Shown piece by piece: positions 1 to 10,469 of a stretch of 64,000 nt of DNA. Both the position numbers and the translations under genes were made by a program. The notes beneath the pieces were generated by a model. It made no database searches, was not told the origin of the DNA, and saw only the letters and a program-made list of their open reading frames with translations. The DNA comes from Diospyros lotus (Eukaryota > Streptophyta > Magnoliopsida > Ericales > Ebenaceae): contig NC_068349.1 in the NCBI RefSeq assembly GCF_014633365.1, forward strand, positions 13,194,753-13,258,752, read 5' to 3'. Position 1 is the stretch's first letter. Each line of letters begins with the position of its first letter.

Positions 1-429
1 CTCGATATATACTAACTTCTCTAGGCTCTTGGGGTATTACACGGCCATTCTCTTCTTCTTTCTTTCTTCTTGTTCCATTTTCAATCTCTATTGAAGCTTC
101 AAAGGTGAAGTTGCAGCTGGGTGCATTCTTCTCCATTGGGTTTTCTTCTTCATCAAAGGCAAGTTCTTCTTGCATCTTTTTTTAGTTATGCAAGTTTATC
201 TTCTATTTTCTTTTACATTGCAAGTTCCCGTTGATTTCTTTTTGTTAATGCAAGTTGGATTCTCCTTTTCTTGGGTCATTTTTGTGAGTTTTCATTAGGG
301 TTTAGTTCACCCTAAATTCTCAAAGGAATGACACTTGATTGATTAGGAATGTTAGAGGAGCAAGATTTGGTGTATCTTGCTTGGGGTGTTGATTTTTGTG
401 GGTTGTCGTGATGATTTTTAAGTTTCAGG

Positions 430-995
430 CCTCTGTTGGTCGACCAAGTTTTTCTGTCAGTCGACCAAGTATGTGTTTTGTTCTTCAGTCGGTCGACCAA
501 GCATTTCGATCGGTCGACCAAGCATTTCTATTGGTCGACCAAGTATATGTTTTGCCTTCTGTTAGTCGACCAAGTGGGCTGTTAGTCGACCAAGTGATTT
601 CAGTCGGTCGACCAAGTAATAATTTATATTCTGTTAGTCGACCAAGTATTTCAATCGGTCGACCAAGTGATTTTAGTCGGTCGACCAAGTAATAATTTAT
701 ATTCTGTTAGTCGACCAAGTGATTTCAGTCGGTCGACCAAGTAATAATTTATATTCTGTTAGTCGACCAAGCATTTCAATCGGTCGACCAAGTGATTTTA
801 GTCGGTCGACCAAGTAATAATTTATATTCTGTTAGTCGACCAAGTGATTTCAGTCGGTTGACCAAGTGATAATTTAAGCTTCTGTTAATCGACCAAGCGT
901 TTTTACTCGGTCGACCAAGTCCCTATTTAGTCGACCAAGTCTTCTTCATCGGTCGACCAAGCTTACAGTCGGTTGACTAACTCTTTTACTCGGTC
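430..995. repeat. Array of palindromic GGTCGACC/AGTCGACC iterons
   Basis: About 21 exact copies of TCGACCAA, plus several one-base variants near 855 and 960-1000, sit 12-30 bp apart, most followed by GT or GC. A higher-order unit containing AATAATTTATATTCTGTTAG recurs at about 618, 691, 743 and 816, so spacings alternate 73 and 52 bp. Short open frames across the array are by-products of its periodicity, not genes. It lies inside the LTR. Confidence 0.9.
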
Positions 996-1699
996 AACCA
1001 ACAAAATGCATTGATCCTTTCCTTGTGGTCCGATCCTTTTCTAACGCTTGTAATTTTTCCCCAAAACTCTTGTGATGTTCTAGTTGGCCTCAAAAATCAT
1101 TTCGTCGATATGTAAGTGTTCCAAAAATGGGGAAGTTAATTAATGGTGGGAATTAAAGATGAAAATCATGAGTTTTAATGGTGAATTCATGTAATCAACT
1201 TGTTTGACGTTGAGAAATAATATGAAGATGAATTCCAATGAATAATGCCAAATCATATGATAAAAATATCATTAGCTCATGTGAAGATATAACCTCCATG
1301 AGCACTTCATGACATTATCATTTATGGTATGGAAATGAATCTCAATGAATGATGCCAAATCATGTGATGAAAATACCATTGGCTCATGTGAGGAGATAAT
1401 CTTGAAATGGCTAAATGAGCATGATGATTATGAGGAAAACATTGCTAATAATGTAGCATGTTTGATATGCTTACTTGAAACCTACATGAGCATTGCATGG
1501 TATTATTATTTGCGCACTTATTATTTTGCGCGGCGGTTACGTACCGCGAGTTGAGAAAAATGATATCCTAAAGAGCGCCTGACGTGGGAAAGGTGGCCAT
1601 AGACCCGATCGGCGATGCTCAAGCCAAATGAATGGCTAAATGATTTTTCTATGTATATGTATGCATGCATGTGAATGAAAGGCCTTGAGGGCCGATATG

Positions 1700-2010
1700 C
1701 TACATGAAATGATGCATAAAATGCATAATGCCAATGGCATGGAAATGATCATAATGATTGAGAAATGAAATGATTAAGAAATGAAATGATGCATGAATTG
1801 CATAATGCCAATAGCATGGAAATGATCATAATGATTGAGAAATGAAATGATGCATGAATTGCATAATGCCAATAGCATGGAAATGATCATAGCGATTGAG
1901 AAATGAAATGATGCATGAATTGCATAATGCCAATAGCATGAAAATGATCATAATGATTAAGAAATGAAATGATGCATAAAATGCATAATGACAATGGCAT
2001 GGAAATGATA
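1700..2010. repeat. 61-bp tandem repeat, about 4-5 copies
   Basis: GCATGAATTGCATAATGCCA recurs at 1791, 1852 and 1913, with a variant at 1974, a constant 61-bp period. Units end in AATGATCATAATGATTGAG with few changes, so amplification looks fairly recent. It lies in the 3' half of the LTR. An (AT)n run follows at about 2114-2134. Confidence 0.85.
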
Positions 2011-2714
2011 AAAATAATGGGATCTAATGGGCAACGTTACTCGTACTTGGGATGTCAGGTCTATTCCATTTTGGGTTTATCCATGCCTTAACTCTATTGT
2101 CTTATTTGTTGCAATATATATATATATATATATACTTGCTGAGCCTTGTGGCTCACCTTGCTTATTCTTGTCATTCTAAGTAAGGGATAAGCTATTGCTA
2201 AGGGCGAGTCCAATGAGGCTAGAGCCCGGGTTTAGTTGTGTATAGGGATGTCCCAGCCTCAAGATCTATGGGTGTAATGTTGAGGGCAGGAAGTAGAGGG
2301 TTCAAATTGTTGTTAGAACCTTAGAGCCCCTTTATTTGAAAACTGTATGGGCGGTAAGCCCAAGATAATAATGTAAAGGGTATGTAATATTTATTTTGAG
2401 CTCCTATTGATAGTGAACAAGCAAAAAAAAAAGTTAATGTTGTGTTTATTGTTTTTGTATCTATTTTATGACGATCTCCTTTTAGATTTTCTTTACTAGT
2501 GAGATTATCTGGGAGAGCGCCGTTACAGGTTTGCACAGCAAAATCTAAACCCACTAATTCCGTGCAAAAATATGAGACTTTGGAAGGCCAATTTGGAATT
2601 GTCAGGGATTGACGAAGGATTTGGATCTTCAAGGATTTACACGATTTGCACACAGGAATTCCATTCAGAATTTTGAGTGGGTTTACACGTAATAGCTTTT
2701 GTGGGTTTACATGA

Positions 2715-3225
2715 TTTAAATATTTGACACTAATTCCGTGCAATTTGAGAGTTTGAGAGGTTAATTTTTAATTAATTTGAGTTTTTAAATGTACATTTTA
2801 GGGGAATCTTTCTCGCTCATTTTTTTATATTTTTTAATTTTTATTATTTTTAATTTAAAAAAATTAAACTTATCTTTTTAACTACAATTTAATAATTATG
2901 TAACAAAATCTTATTTTTTTGCTATGTAATTTTGAATCGTAGATAAATTTTAATACTGAAAAATTACATTTGGTGGCAAAAAAAATTGGCTTATTGAAAT
3001 TGCCGATGATTTAATAATTACGTAGTAAAATATTAACTTTTTACTATGAAACTTATAGCGTAGATAAAATTTTCGTAGCTAAAAATTATATTTGATGGAA
3101 AAATTTTTAGCTCCTTTAAATTATCTACAATTTAATAGTTTCGTAGCAAAATGTTAACTTTTTGCTACGAAATTTGCTATGTAAAAAAAAAAATCATAGA
3201 GAAAGGGCTGTAGAAATTCGTCTTG
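2715..3225 (+). mobile_element. CACTA-element 3' subterminal fragment
   Basis: This stretch aligns by eye with the last 500 bp of the intact CACTA element at 17125-19605. Shared landmarks in order are TTGAGAGTTTG, TTTTTAATTAATTTGA, AACTACAATTTAATAATT, a (T/G)GGTGGCAAAAAAA block, and repeated TACGAAA/TTTCGTAG subterminal motifs. The homology stops at about 3215-3225, just before the expected terminal TGTTGTAGTG, so the terminal inverted repeat is missing. Its 5' end was not found in the window. Confidence 0.7.
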
Positions 3226-3234
3226 GGCTAAGGA

Positions 3235-3640
3235 TTCATGGTGCATCCCGAGCTCCTGGTAAGCACTAGCAAGAAAGAAATCTCTCAATCCAATAGCTAT
3301 TCAGATTAAGACTGTTCAACGTCTCAACTGTAGTGCGCAAGGACTGCAGCTCTTCTGACAAAGCATTCCAGTTCCAGGGATAGCTAGCTATTCACAGACT
3401 CCAGGAGCACAGTTCGACCGAGCAAGACTTTCACTGCACTTGCCTTTAATAAGTATAAGCCATCGGTGGAGTCACTTTTCACTTTTGCCGAGAGCTAATT
3501 AACTCCCTCTCAAGTGATGCAACATCACTCTTGCCTATGGGTCCTTCAAAGTACAGCATATCTGAGGATGTTGTCCCAGACAAAATCCATGGACATGATG
3601 CTCGGCCTAGTTCCTAGGAACATTTTACAACCAATGTAAT
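3235..3640 (-). pseudogene. Fragment of a host-like coding sequence, unidentified
   Basis: On the minus strand several protein-like stretches follow each other in different frames. About 3490-3600 gives LYFEGPIGKSDVASLEREL; about 3390-3480 gives GLYLLKASAVKVLLGRTVLL; about 3300-3370 gives NALSEELQSLRTTVETLN; about 3235-3295 gives GLRDFFLASAYQELGMHHES. The composition looks like real protein (charged, coiled-coil-like), unlike the AT-rich surroundings, but frames shift and one stretch ends in a stop. I do not recognise the family. It abuts the CACTA fragment, so it may be a captured gene piece or an old processed pseudogene. Confidence 0.45.
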
Positions 3641-4157
3641 GGGTACGGTCAGGGAAAAGAAGAGCATTAGAAACTAGAAAAGGGGGCGGGAATTAAAGAC
3701 AATTCTCTTCCCTTTTATGGTTCTTTCATAGTTTTCTTTAGCTGGCAAAATGTCTTCAGCACCCTTCCTGCAGAAACCTAATAATATTGAATCCTAAAGA
3801 TCATATTGTTTTAAAAGAAAAACAAAGGAAAAAGGAATAAAAAAGAATCCGTAATGATAGCTGCAGGAGTTTCAACAGAATTAGTATTAAACATGACTAG
3901 ATCAGTGGTCTCCCCCTTTTGAGTTATTTGTGGTTGTCTGTTACTTGTCAGTTTATGATCATTCAAATGAAAAACATAACAGCAAGAACTCATTCTTATG
4001 TAAATTCACCATGGTCAATAAGGCCCTCAACCACCCAGTACTGAATTTTGATTTCATTCACCATTCAGTTTCTTTTTTTTTTTTTTTTACTTATTTCCTT
4101 GTTTTCAGTTTGCATTCATTACCACCTCTTCCCTATTTTATATTCATCATTTCTAAA
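3641..4157. other. No gene seen
   Basis: AT-rich sequence with poly-purine and poly-T runs (for example about 4070-4088). Short open frames here show no motif. It joins the gene fragment on the left to the first copia remnant on the right. Confidence 0.5.
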
Positions 4158-6952
4158 GAATTTGACCAAGTGAGGGTACAAATCCTCGGTAGAGAAAGAC
4201 TCCCTTCGCGTAATGAGGTTTTTGCTATGGTTAAAAGTGAAGAGAATCGGAGGGTAGCCATGCTTACTGAATCCAACTTATAAGGGTCTGCTATGGTGTC
4301 CCAAAAAGGAGAAGGAGCAAGGCTTAGAACTAGGAAAGTAGAGGTTCAGACTAGAACTTCCAATAAAGAAGGATTATGGTGTACTTATGCAAGAAGCCTA
4401 GGTACACCCAAGATACTTGTTTTAAGCTTCATGCGAAGAAAGCTGTTCTAAGTCGAATTGGAGGCTTCAAAAGCCTGGTCACAAAGAACTAGACTTATCT
4501 ATCTACCAAGGGACAAGAGGAAGAAGAATCAATTGATAGGATAAAGTTCATTTCAGGCTCTGATCTTACTCAACTGAATGTTGACGAAATCAACAAACTC
4601 AAGTCTTTCTTAAAGACAATTCAAAATGGGGCTTGCTCACTTTCTCATCAAGGTAATCTAAGTAGTTGTCTATATTCTGTATCCTTTTCTACCTCAAAAA
4701 TTGATAAAAATGACATTTGAATCCTAAATTCAGGAGCAACCGACCATATAATCCCTAACCCTCATGTTTTTGCCACTTATAAACCTCTTGAAATCTCTAA
4801 ACAAATTACAATTGCCAATGGAACCTCAGTTCCTATCATCGGACATGGCAAGGTCATCCTTAGCCAAAATTTTCCTATAAAATAAGTATTTCATGTACCA
4901 AATTTAGTAGCCAATCTTATATTTGTCCATCAGTTAACCAAAGAGTTGAATTGTCGTGCCATTTTCACCCTTAATATGTGTGAATTTCAGGCCATGAAGA
5001 CATGAGAGATGATTGGTGTTGCTAGAGAATAAAATGGGTTGTACTATCTAATAAAATAGGGAACTTATCCTAAAAGGAATTGGCTACAGGTTGCTTGCTC
5101 ATCTCAGGCTACCTCAGATCATAAGGATATTTGGCCGCATTACTACTGTGTTGGTCATTCTCCTTTTACTCTCTTAAAGAACATGTTTCCTACTTTGTTT
5201 AGTACTATAGATCCTAGTAGATTTCAAAATGTGATGTTTGTGCTATCTCTAAACAACATCGTGTTTCCTACCCAATTAACAATAAAATCTATTATAAACC
5301 TTTTACCTTAATTCACTCTGATATGTGGGGACTCTATAAAATTCTTAATCATTCTAAGGCTCATTGGTTTATCTCATTCATTGACAATTGTACTCGAATG
5401 ACTTGAGTTTTCTTGTTAAAAGATAAAGCTGCTATTAGCAAAATCTTACCCAATTTCTGCAAAATGATATCTACCCAATTTAGTCCCCCTATATAGAAAT
5501 TGAGAATTGATAATGCAAGATGTTATTTCAATAATTACTTGCATAAGTTCTTTCAACAAGAAAGGATTGTCCATGAATCTTCCTATATAAATACTCCCCA
5601 ATAAAATAGAGTAATTGAAAAGAAGATGAGATATCTCCTAAATGTTGCTTAATTCCTACTTCATCATCATAATGTTCCAAAAACTTTCTAGGGGGAAGCT
5701 ATCCTTACAACATCTTACATAATTAACCGAGTTCCCACCAAGTTGTTACATCATCAAAGTCCATTTCAGTGTCTCTCTACTCATTTTCCTTACCTCAGTT
5801 TACATACTCATCCTTCTCTAAAATTGTTTAGTTGTGTCTCATTTGTTCACATACCTAAGCATCACCGAGATAAACTTGATCCACGAGCAGTTAAATGTGT
5901 TTTTCTAGGTTACTCACCCATTTAAAAAGGGTACAAGTGTTACCATTCCCCCACTTGAAAGTTTTGTGTCTAAAGATGTCACATTTGTTGAATCTACCCT
6001 ATTTTTTGGTCACCAAGGGGAGATGATCTATGGTGACATCTTCTTTCCTAACCTAGAGTCATCTCCAACTCCTCATATTTGCTCAAGTACTAATCAACAA
6101 CCATGTTCTAATCCATCTTCTTAGGCTGCTAACCTATCTTTAAGCAGTCATGACCAAAATAATGATCAAGCTGCCCTTGAGCAAGCAGCCTCACGGAAGA
6201 TGGCACACAAAGGCTGCCATCTTCCGTGAGGCATAAATGATCTCCTTATGTATTCAAATGAAGGCAGCCTAATCTGGAAACTCAGCATGCACCAACATCA
6301 ATCCCTACTAAAGGTATGGATTTCATACAACCTTTAACCTTAGTTCCAGCTAATCCTATTCTGGATGATTTAGACCTACCTATTGCAGTTAGAAATGAGG
6401 TTAGAAGATACACTCAATACCCCGTAGCCAATTTCATGTCCTACCATTGTCTTTCCCAAAACCACAAAGGCTTCCTAGTATTTTTAGATTTAATTGTAAT
6501 TCCTAAATTAGTTGATGAGGGTCTAAACGATTAGACTTGGAGGCAAGCTATGCTGGAGGAGATGAGAGCATTAAAGAAGAATCATACATGGGATTTGGTA
6601 TCCAAACCTAAGGGAGTCACACCAGTTAGCTGCAGGTGGATTTTCAATGTAAAAAATAAGGTTGATGGGACCCTAGAAAGGTATAAAACTAGGTTAGTAG
6701 CTAAGGGCTACACTCAACCCTATGACATTGACTATCTTAATACATTTGCCCTAGTGGCAAAGATGACTACTGTGCAAATTCTTTTTTCACTAGCAGTCTA
6801 CTTTGGATGAAATCTATAACAGTTGGATGTAAAGAATGCATTCCTCCATGGAGATTTTGAGAAGAAAGTCTTTATGGAATTGCCATCCGGATTTCAAGAA
6901 GGGAATGCATGGAAAGTTTGCAGGCTCTCTATGGACTCTAGCAGTCCCCAAG
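4158..6952 (+). pseudogene. Ty1/copia gag-pol remnant (copy 1)
   Basis: Domains run in copia order with many stops and shifts. The gag end is QVRVQILGRE (about 4168). The CCHC knuckle is split over two frames at about 4378-4435 (CTY, then CKKPRYTQDTCFKLH). The protease motif is SGATDH at about 4732, preceded by Asn where the catalytic Asp is usual. GAG-pre-integrase and integrase pieces follow (about 5100-5925, with KCVFLGYSP near 5890). Reverse transcriptase has WRQAMLEEMRALKKN, a broken Leu-Val-Ala-Lys-Gly-Tyr block and QLDVKNAFLHGDFEK (about 6310-6950). It stops after the LYGL.QSPR motif where a LINE fragment begins. No LTRs of this copy were found. Confidence 0.88.
6188..6232. repeat. Perfect 18-bp inverted repeat (hairpin)
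   Basis: Arms 6188-6205 (GCCTCACGGAAGATGGCA) and 6215-6232 are exact reverse complements around a 9-base loop. It sits between the integrase and reverse transcriptase parts of the copia remnant. Confidence 0.9.
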
Positions 6953-7330
6953 AAGAGGTTTATATTTCTTATATAAATCCCTCTATATCTTTGCAAAATT
7001 GTCTTTACTTACTCCCCTAACCCAACTTGTGGTGCATACATACTAACAATATTCATAGTTTCTTCTCCAATAACAACTTTAGCTACAATATTCCTATCGC
7101 TTAGTCTTTTCACATCCCTTACCTATCCTTCAAAGTCTTATCCATAATAATTGAATAATTCCCTCTCCATTCTCTTCTTGATCCTTCCCTGAATACCTAA
7201 GTTTATATGTAGATTCTATCAACATTTTAGCCTTCTCTCCAGTCCATCTTGTTTCTTGGAGGCACACAATACAAAATTTTCTCTTTAACATCATGTCCAC
7301 CAATTCCATTGATTTTGCTTTCAAAATCCA
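6953..7330 (-). pseudogene. LINE endonuclease-domain fragment
   Basis: On the minus strand from about 7324 downward the peptide has SMELVDMMLKRK, then CLQETRWTG, the conserved glutamate-containing motif of apurinic-endonuclease domains in plant LINEs. It then gives YSGKDQEENGEGI and, after shifts, DRNIVAKVV and NIVSMYAPQVGL near 7040-7110. That order is the N-terminal half of a LINE endonuclease. The reverse transcriptase is absent here. It is truncated by, or inserted at, the end of the copia remnant in opposite orientation. Confidence 0.75.
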
Positions 7331-7989
7331 AAATCCAATACTTAATCTGTGATCCTAGAATAACTTCTTTAGTTGCATTCATTCATGAAAATATGAGAAT
7401 CATTGCGTTCATTCATGAAAATGGCTTTGTTGATTTTCACTATACTCGGGCAATGTAGCATGCCACTATGAAGGGTTACACCTCCCCAAAAATTTTCTAT
7501 TTGTGTAGAATTCATGTTGTAAGTACTACCTCATGTATTATTGGTAGAAGTTAATTAACTCTTGTGAATTCCTATCTAGGTGTTACTATTCACTTTGAAT
7601 CTTGAAGTGAAACTGGGTAACTATTTAGAAGGTGTGTGCGCATGCGTGCCTTCTATGTGTGGGATTAATTTTTTTTACTTTTTATTAGACTTATAATTTT
7701 TTCTTTGCAAGAAGGCATTGAAAGACAAGAAAGAAAATAAGTTGATCTTGTTTTGTTTTACTCATAACAAGGTTCCTATGTAATTTTATGTGTGTTGAAC
7801 ATGTTAATTTCTGGATTGGATAATTGACACCTTCCTGTATGATGTGATCTATAATTTTGGATAAACTTTCTTAATATTACTCTAATTATAATTAATATAT
7901 ACGTATTGCCAAAAGACCTGATTGTCGTTATTATTGGTGAACTATACATGCCATTGTTGTGGCTTTTTTGGTCTTCCCCAAATCTATTG
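7331..7989. other. No gene seen; left flank of the gypsy-type element
   Basis: AT-rich. A small direct duplication, GTTCATTCATGAAAAT-like, occurs at about 7377 and 7409. The last five bases before 7990, TATTG, are the target-site duplication of the retroelement that follows. Confidence 0.6.
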
Positions 7990-8376
7990 TGTTACACCCT
8001 TAGAGATGAACTAGGGTATGAAAGGAAAATCAAGAATATTAAGAGAAGAACTTGGGGAGAGATTAGTTGGGAGGGATGGAACAACAAGAAGATAAGGGAG
8101 AAAATCACCGAGAGAAAGAGAGGGAGAAATATTAAGGAGAAACAAAATATTCAATTCATTCTCATCATGCTTTCTTCCTACAACTGAGACAATATACATA
8201 TAGCCTCACTTTAGTTATCGAGCAAACCTCTCTAACCACATAAACTACAAGACAAAAAAGAGAAAAGACAAAAGAAAAAAAAAATATCCTAACAACCTTT
8301 AGCTACAATACAAACAACCCTAACAAAAATAGAAATCAAGATTATAGAAAACTAAAAATACCCCTAGAATGTGACA
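7990..8376 (-). repeat. 3' LTR of the gypsy-type element
   Basis: On the plus strand it begins TGTTACACCCTTAGAGATGA and ends AGAATGTGACA. It aligns along its whole length with 12897-13314, with shared GAAAGGAAAATC, GGGGAGAGATTAGTTG and CTTCTTCCTACA blocks. The length difference (387 against 418 bp) comes from small indels and an (AT)n tract in the other copy. Confidence 0.88.
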
Positions 8377-8399
8377 AAATTTCTCCCTTGAAATGTTTC

Positions 8400-9336
8400 T
8401 TGTCCCCAAGAAACTTATTTCATCAATCCTATTATTCCCTTACCCGACTTCGATTGGCCTTCCTACTTCATCGTTTTCCTCTAAACCCTTTATTTATAGC
8501 AACTACCTCTTGCATGGTGGCCCAAACTGAATTTCTCCCTACATTTGAAGCATAGTTTGAGTCTTCTCCAGGTCTCCATAATAGAAGACTTGTCAACACT
8601 AGGATGCCCTTTTGGAACTGTTCCATTCTTCTTCCAAATAGCCTCCAATGCTAGCTCTTGCATTCTTGTCGTCTCAGTTGCCTATTGCACGATTACCAGC
8701 TGCATTATCTTCACAACTAGTCTTAATTCATCCTTCAACCCACTTACGAAACTAGGCACAAAATATGCTTCATTCAAGGTGGGATATGACCACAAATGAT
8801 TTTATTTCTTCAAACTTGGTTTGATACTCTTCTACTAACTCGACCTACCTTGTTGAATTCTTCCACTATGTTGGCCATGGTTCTCTCCCCAAAGCAGACA
8901 CTGAAATATGCTATAAACTCTTCCCAAAATAGAATAGTCCTTCTGCCACTCTAGCCTTGGAACCATGAGTTCGTTATGTCATTAAAGTAAGAGGCAACCA
9001 GATTCACCGTCTGGCCTTCTTCCACTCAATAGTGGTGGAAGAATCGCTCACAACATCGGACCCACTAGTGCGGCTTGCCCCTTTTGAATGTCAGAATTTC
9101 TAACCTCGACATTAGTGTGTGGTTTAGGTTTATAGAAGGCCCTTGATGGAAATTTTTTTTTCGTTCCTCCCTGTCCACCAGGTTGGTGACTGGTGGTCCG
9201 TCCCTTGCTCTATTCAGGATTGGGGTTGTTGTCGGCCTTGGAGGAAGTTCATCGAAAGGCTAACATTTGGCAACCGTGAGAACAAGCTCAAAACAGTGCT
9301 CAGCTGCTGTCTGATTCCAGCGAATTCATCCCGGAG
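8400..9336 (-). pseudogene. Gypsy gag remnant with zinc knuckle
   Basis: Minus-strand reading gives a gag-like stretch, FVSGLKDELRLVVKIMQL, then MQELALEAIWKKNGTV (about 8640-8780). A degenerate CCHC knuckle follows at about 8500-8560 (CFKCREKFSLGHHARGSC). The pattern GLK.ELR...R.QELA..AIWKK is typical of gypsy gag. Stops and shifts interrupt it. Upstream gag sequence (about 9000-9336 and from 10215) is separated by the 860-bp insertion. Confidence 0.65.
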
Positions 9337-9345
9337 GCCCTAGAC

Positions 9346-10205
9346 TAAGGTTGTTAAAATCGGGATTTTAAGTGGGATCGAAAAAGTGTCCATAAAATCG
9401 GATCGTAAAATCGAATCGTAAAATCGTAAGATTTTAGAGATAATTAAAAATACCCTTCAATTTTTGTAAATATATGTTTATAATAACATAATTTTGTAGA
9501 AAATGAATTAATATCTTTTAATAACCTGATTATTCCTTATTATAGTTCAAAAAATGATACTTCCAAAATATAGCTCAAAAACTAACCAGTTGATATAGGC
9601 AATTTAGAGGCAAAATATAGGTAATTTAGAGGTAAAATATAGCTTAAAATTCTTTAGAGGATTCTTTCAACGTCTTCCATTAGATTTATGTTGCATTTTT
9701 TTCTTGATTTAACATTGATTAAATCAAGTAAAATCCCGATTTGGGGTTTGGTGGTCCATTAATTAATTACTTGTTTGTCTTGATTTACTTATGTAATCAA
9801 TGTTAAATCAAGTAAAAATTATAATTTAAATCAAGTAAATTGGAACTTATGCAATTAATGTTAGATGTTATGTGACATTGGAACTTATGCAATCAATGTT
9901 AAATCAAGTTCCAATTTAGAGGCAAAATATAAAAATTTATTGCATAAGTTCCAATGTCAGATGCTATGTGACATTGAGACGTTGGAAGCATCCTCTAAAT
10001 TGCAACTTAAATCAATGAAAGTCTTTGAATCGTAAAATCGTTTAGGGATATTTGAAGCGTAAAATCGTAAAATCGTATATGTAAAATCGAGATTTTATAG
10101 GATTTTATCTCAAATTGGATTTTACATGGGATTTGAATCGATTAGGGGTCTTCGAATCGTAAAATCGTAAAATCGTACGCATAAAATCGGGATTTTAACA
10201 ACAAT
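9346..10205. mobile_element. Mutator-like non-autonomous element, 860 bp
   Basis: Flanked by the 9-bp direct repeat GCCCTAGAC at 9337-9345 and 10206-10214, the duplication size of Mutator-like elements. Ends are inverted: left TTGTTAAAATCGGGATTTTA, and right, reverse-complemented, TTGTTAAAATCCCGATTTTA. Both termini carry clusters of AAAATCG(T/A) iterons, and the middle is AT-rich without a coding frame. It inserted into the gag of the gypsy-type element. Confidence 0.88.
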
Positions 10206-10469
10206 GCCCTAGACGTCCCCTCAGAGGTTTGCGACCTCCTCCTTGGTTGCTAAACCTTCTACTCTAAATCAACCTAGCTCTTCTTGGGTTTGCCGAATGC
10301 CAATGTCTATCATGTCCATTTTATCATCAATCTGCTCTTGGTATTGTCGCATCCCTTGCTTCATAGTGTCCAAGTGCTTTTCAAGGAGTTCATCCTCGTC
10401 CTTTCTACCATCTTCATCTCCTGGTCGCTTTGCTTAGTGTTGCCTCTCTAGGATGAGTCGGAACCTTCT

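Larger units (their letters stand above)
1..2527 (+). mobile_element. 3' part of a long gypsy-type LTR, left end outside window
   Basis: Non-coding. The stretch at about 2131-2210 (GCTGAGCCTTGTGGCTCACC, then a run ending in AGTAAGGG) matches in layout the minus strand of the solo LTR at 37857-40062 (GAGTCTTGCGACTCACCTT, then AGGTAAGCG). The right end GAGAGCGCCGTTACA at 2527 resembles the LTR end GAGCGAGGCATTACA of the copy at 10470-12684. These long LTRs (about 2.2 kb, TGTAA...TTACA) are usual for Tekay/Del-like chromoviruses; that lineage is inference. No primer-binding site follows 2527, so this is probably a solo LTR, but the left end is not visible. Confidence 0.6.

Noticed and set aside
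312..692. Open frames across the GTCGACC array on both strands
   Set aside because: They arise from the periodic repeat, with low-complexity products and no motif.
430..995. CRISPR-like array of repeats in the GTCGACC region
   Set aside because: Repeat units are short palindromes with variable, non-unique spacing, in a plant LTR; no cas-like genes are present.
2321..2743. A 140-residue minus-strand frame
   Set aside because: It crosses the LTR end at 2527 and AT-rich sequence. Composition is random, with no domain recognised.
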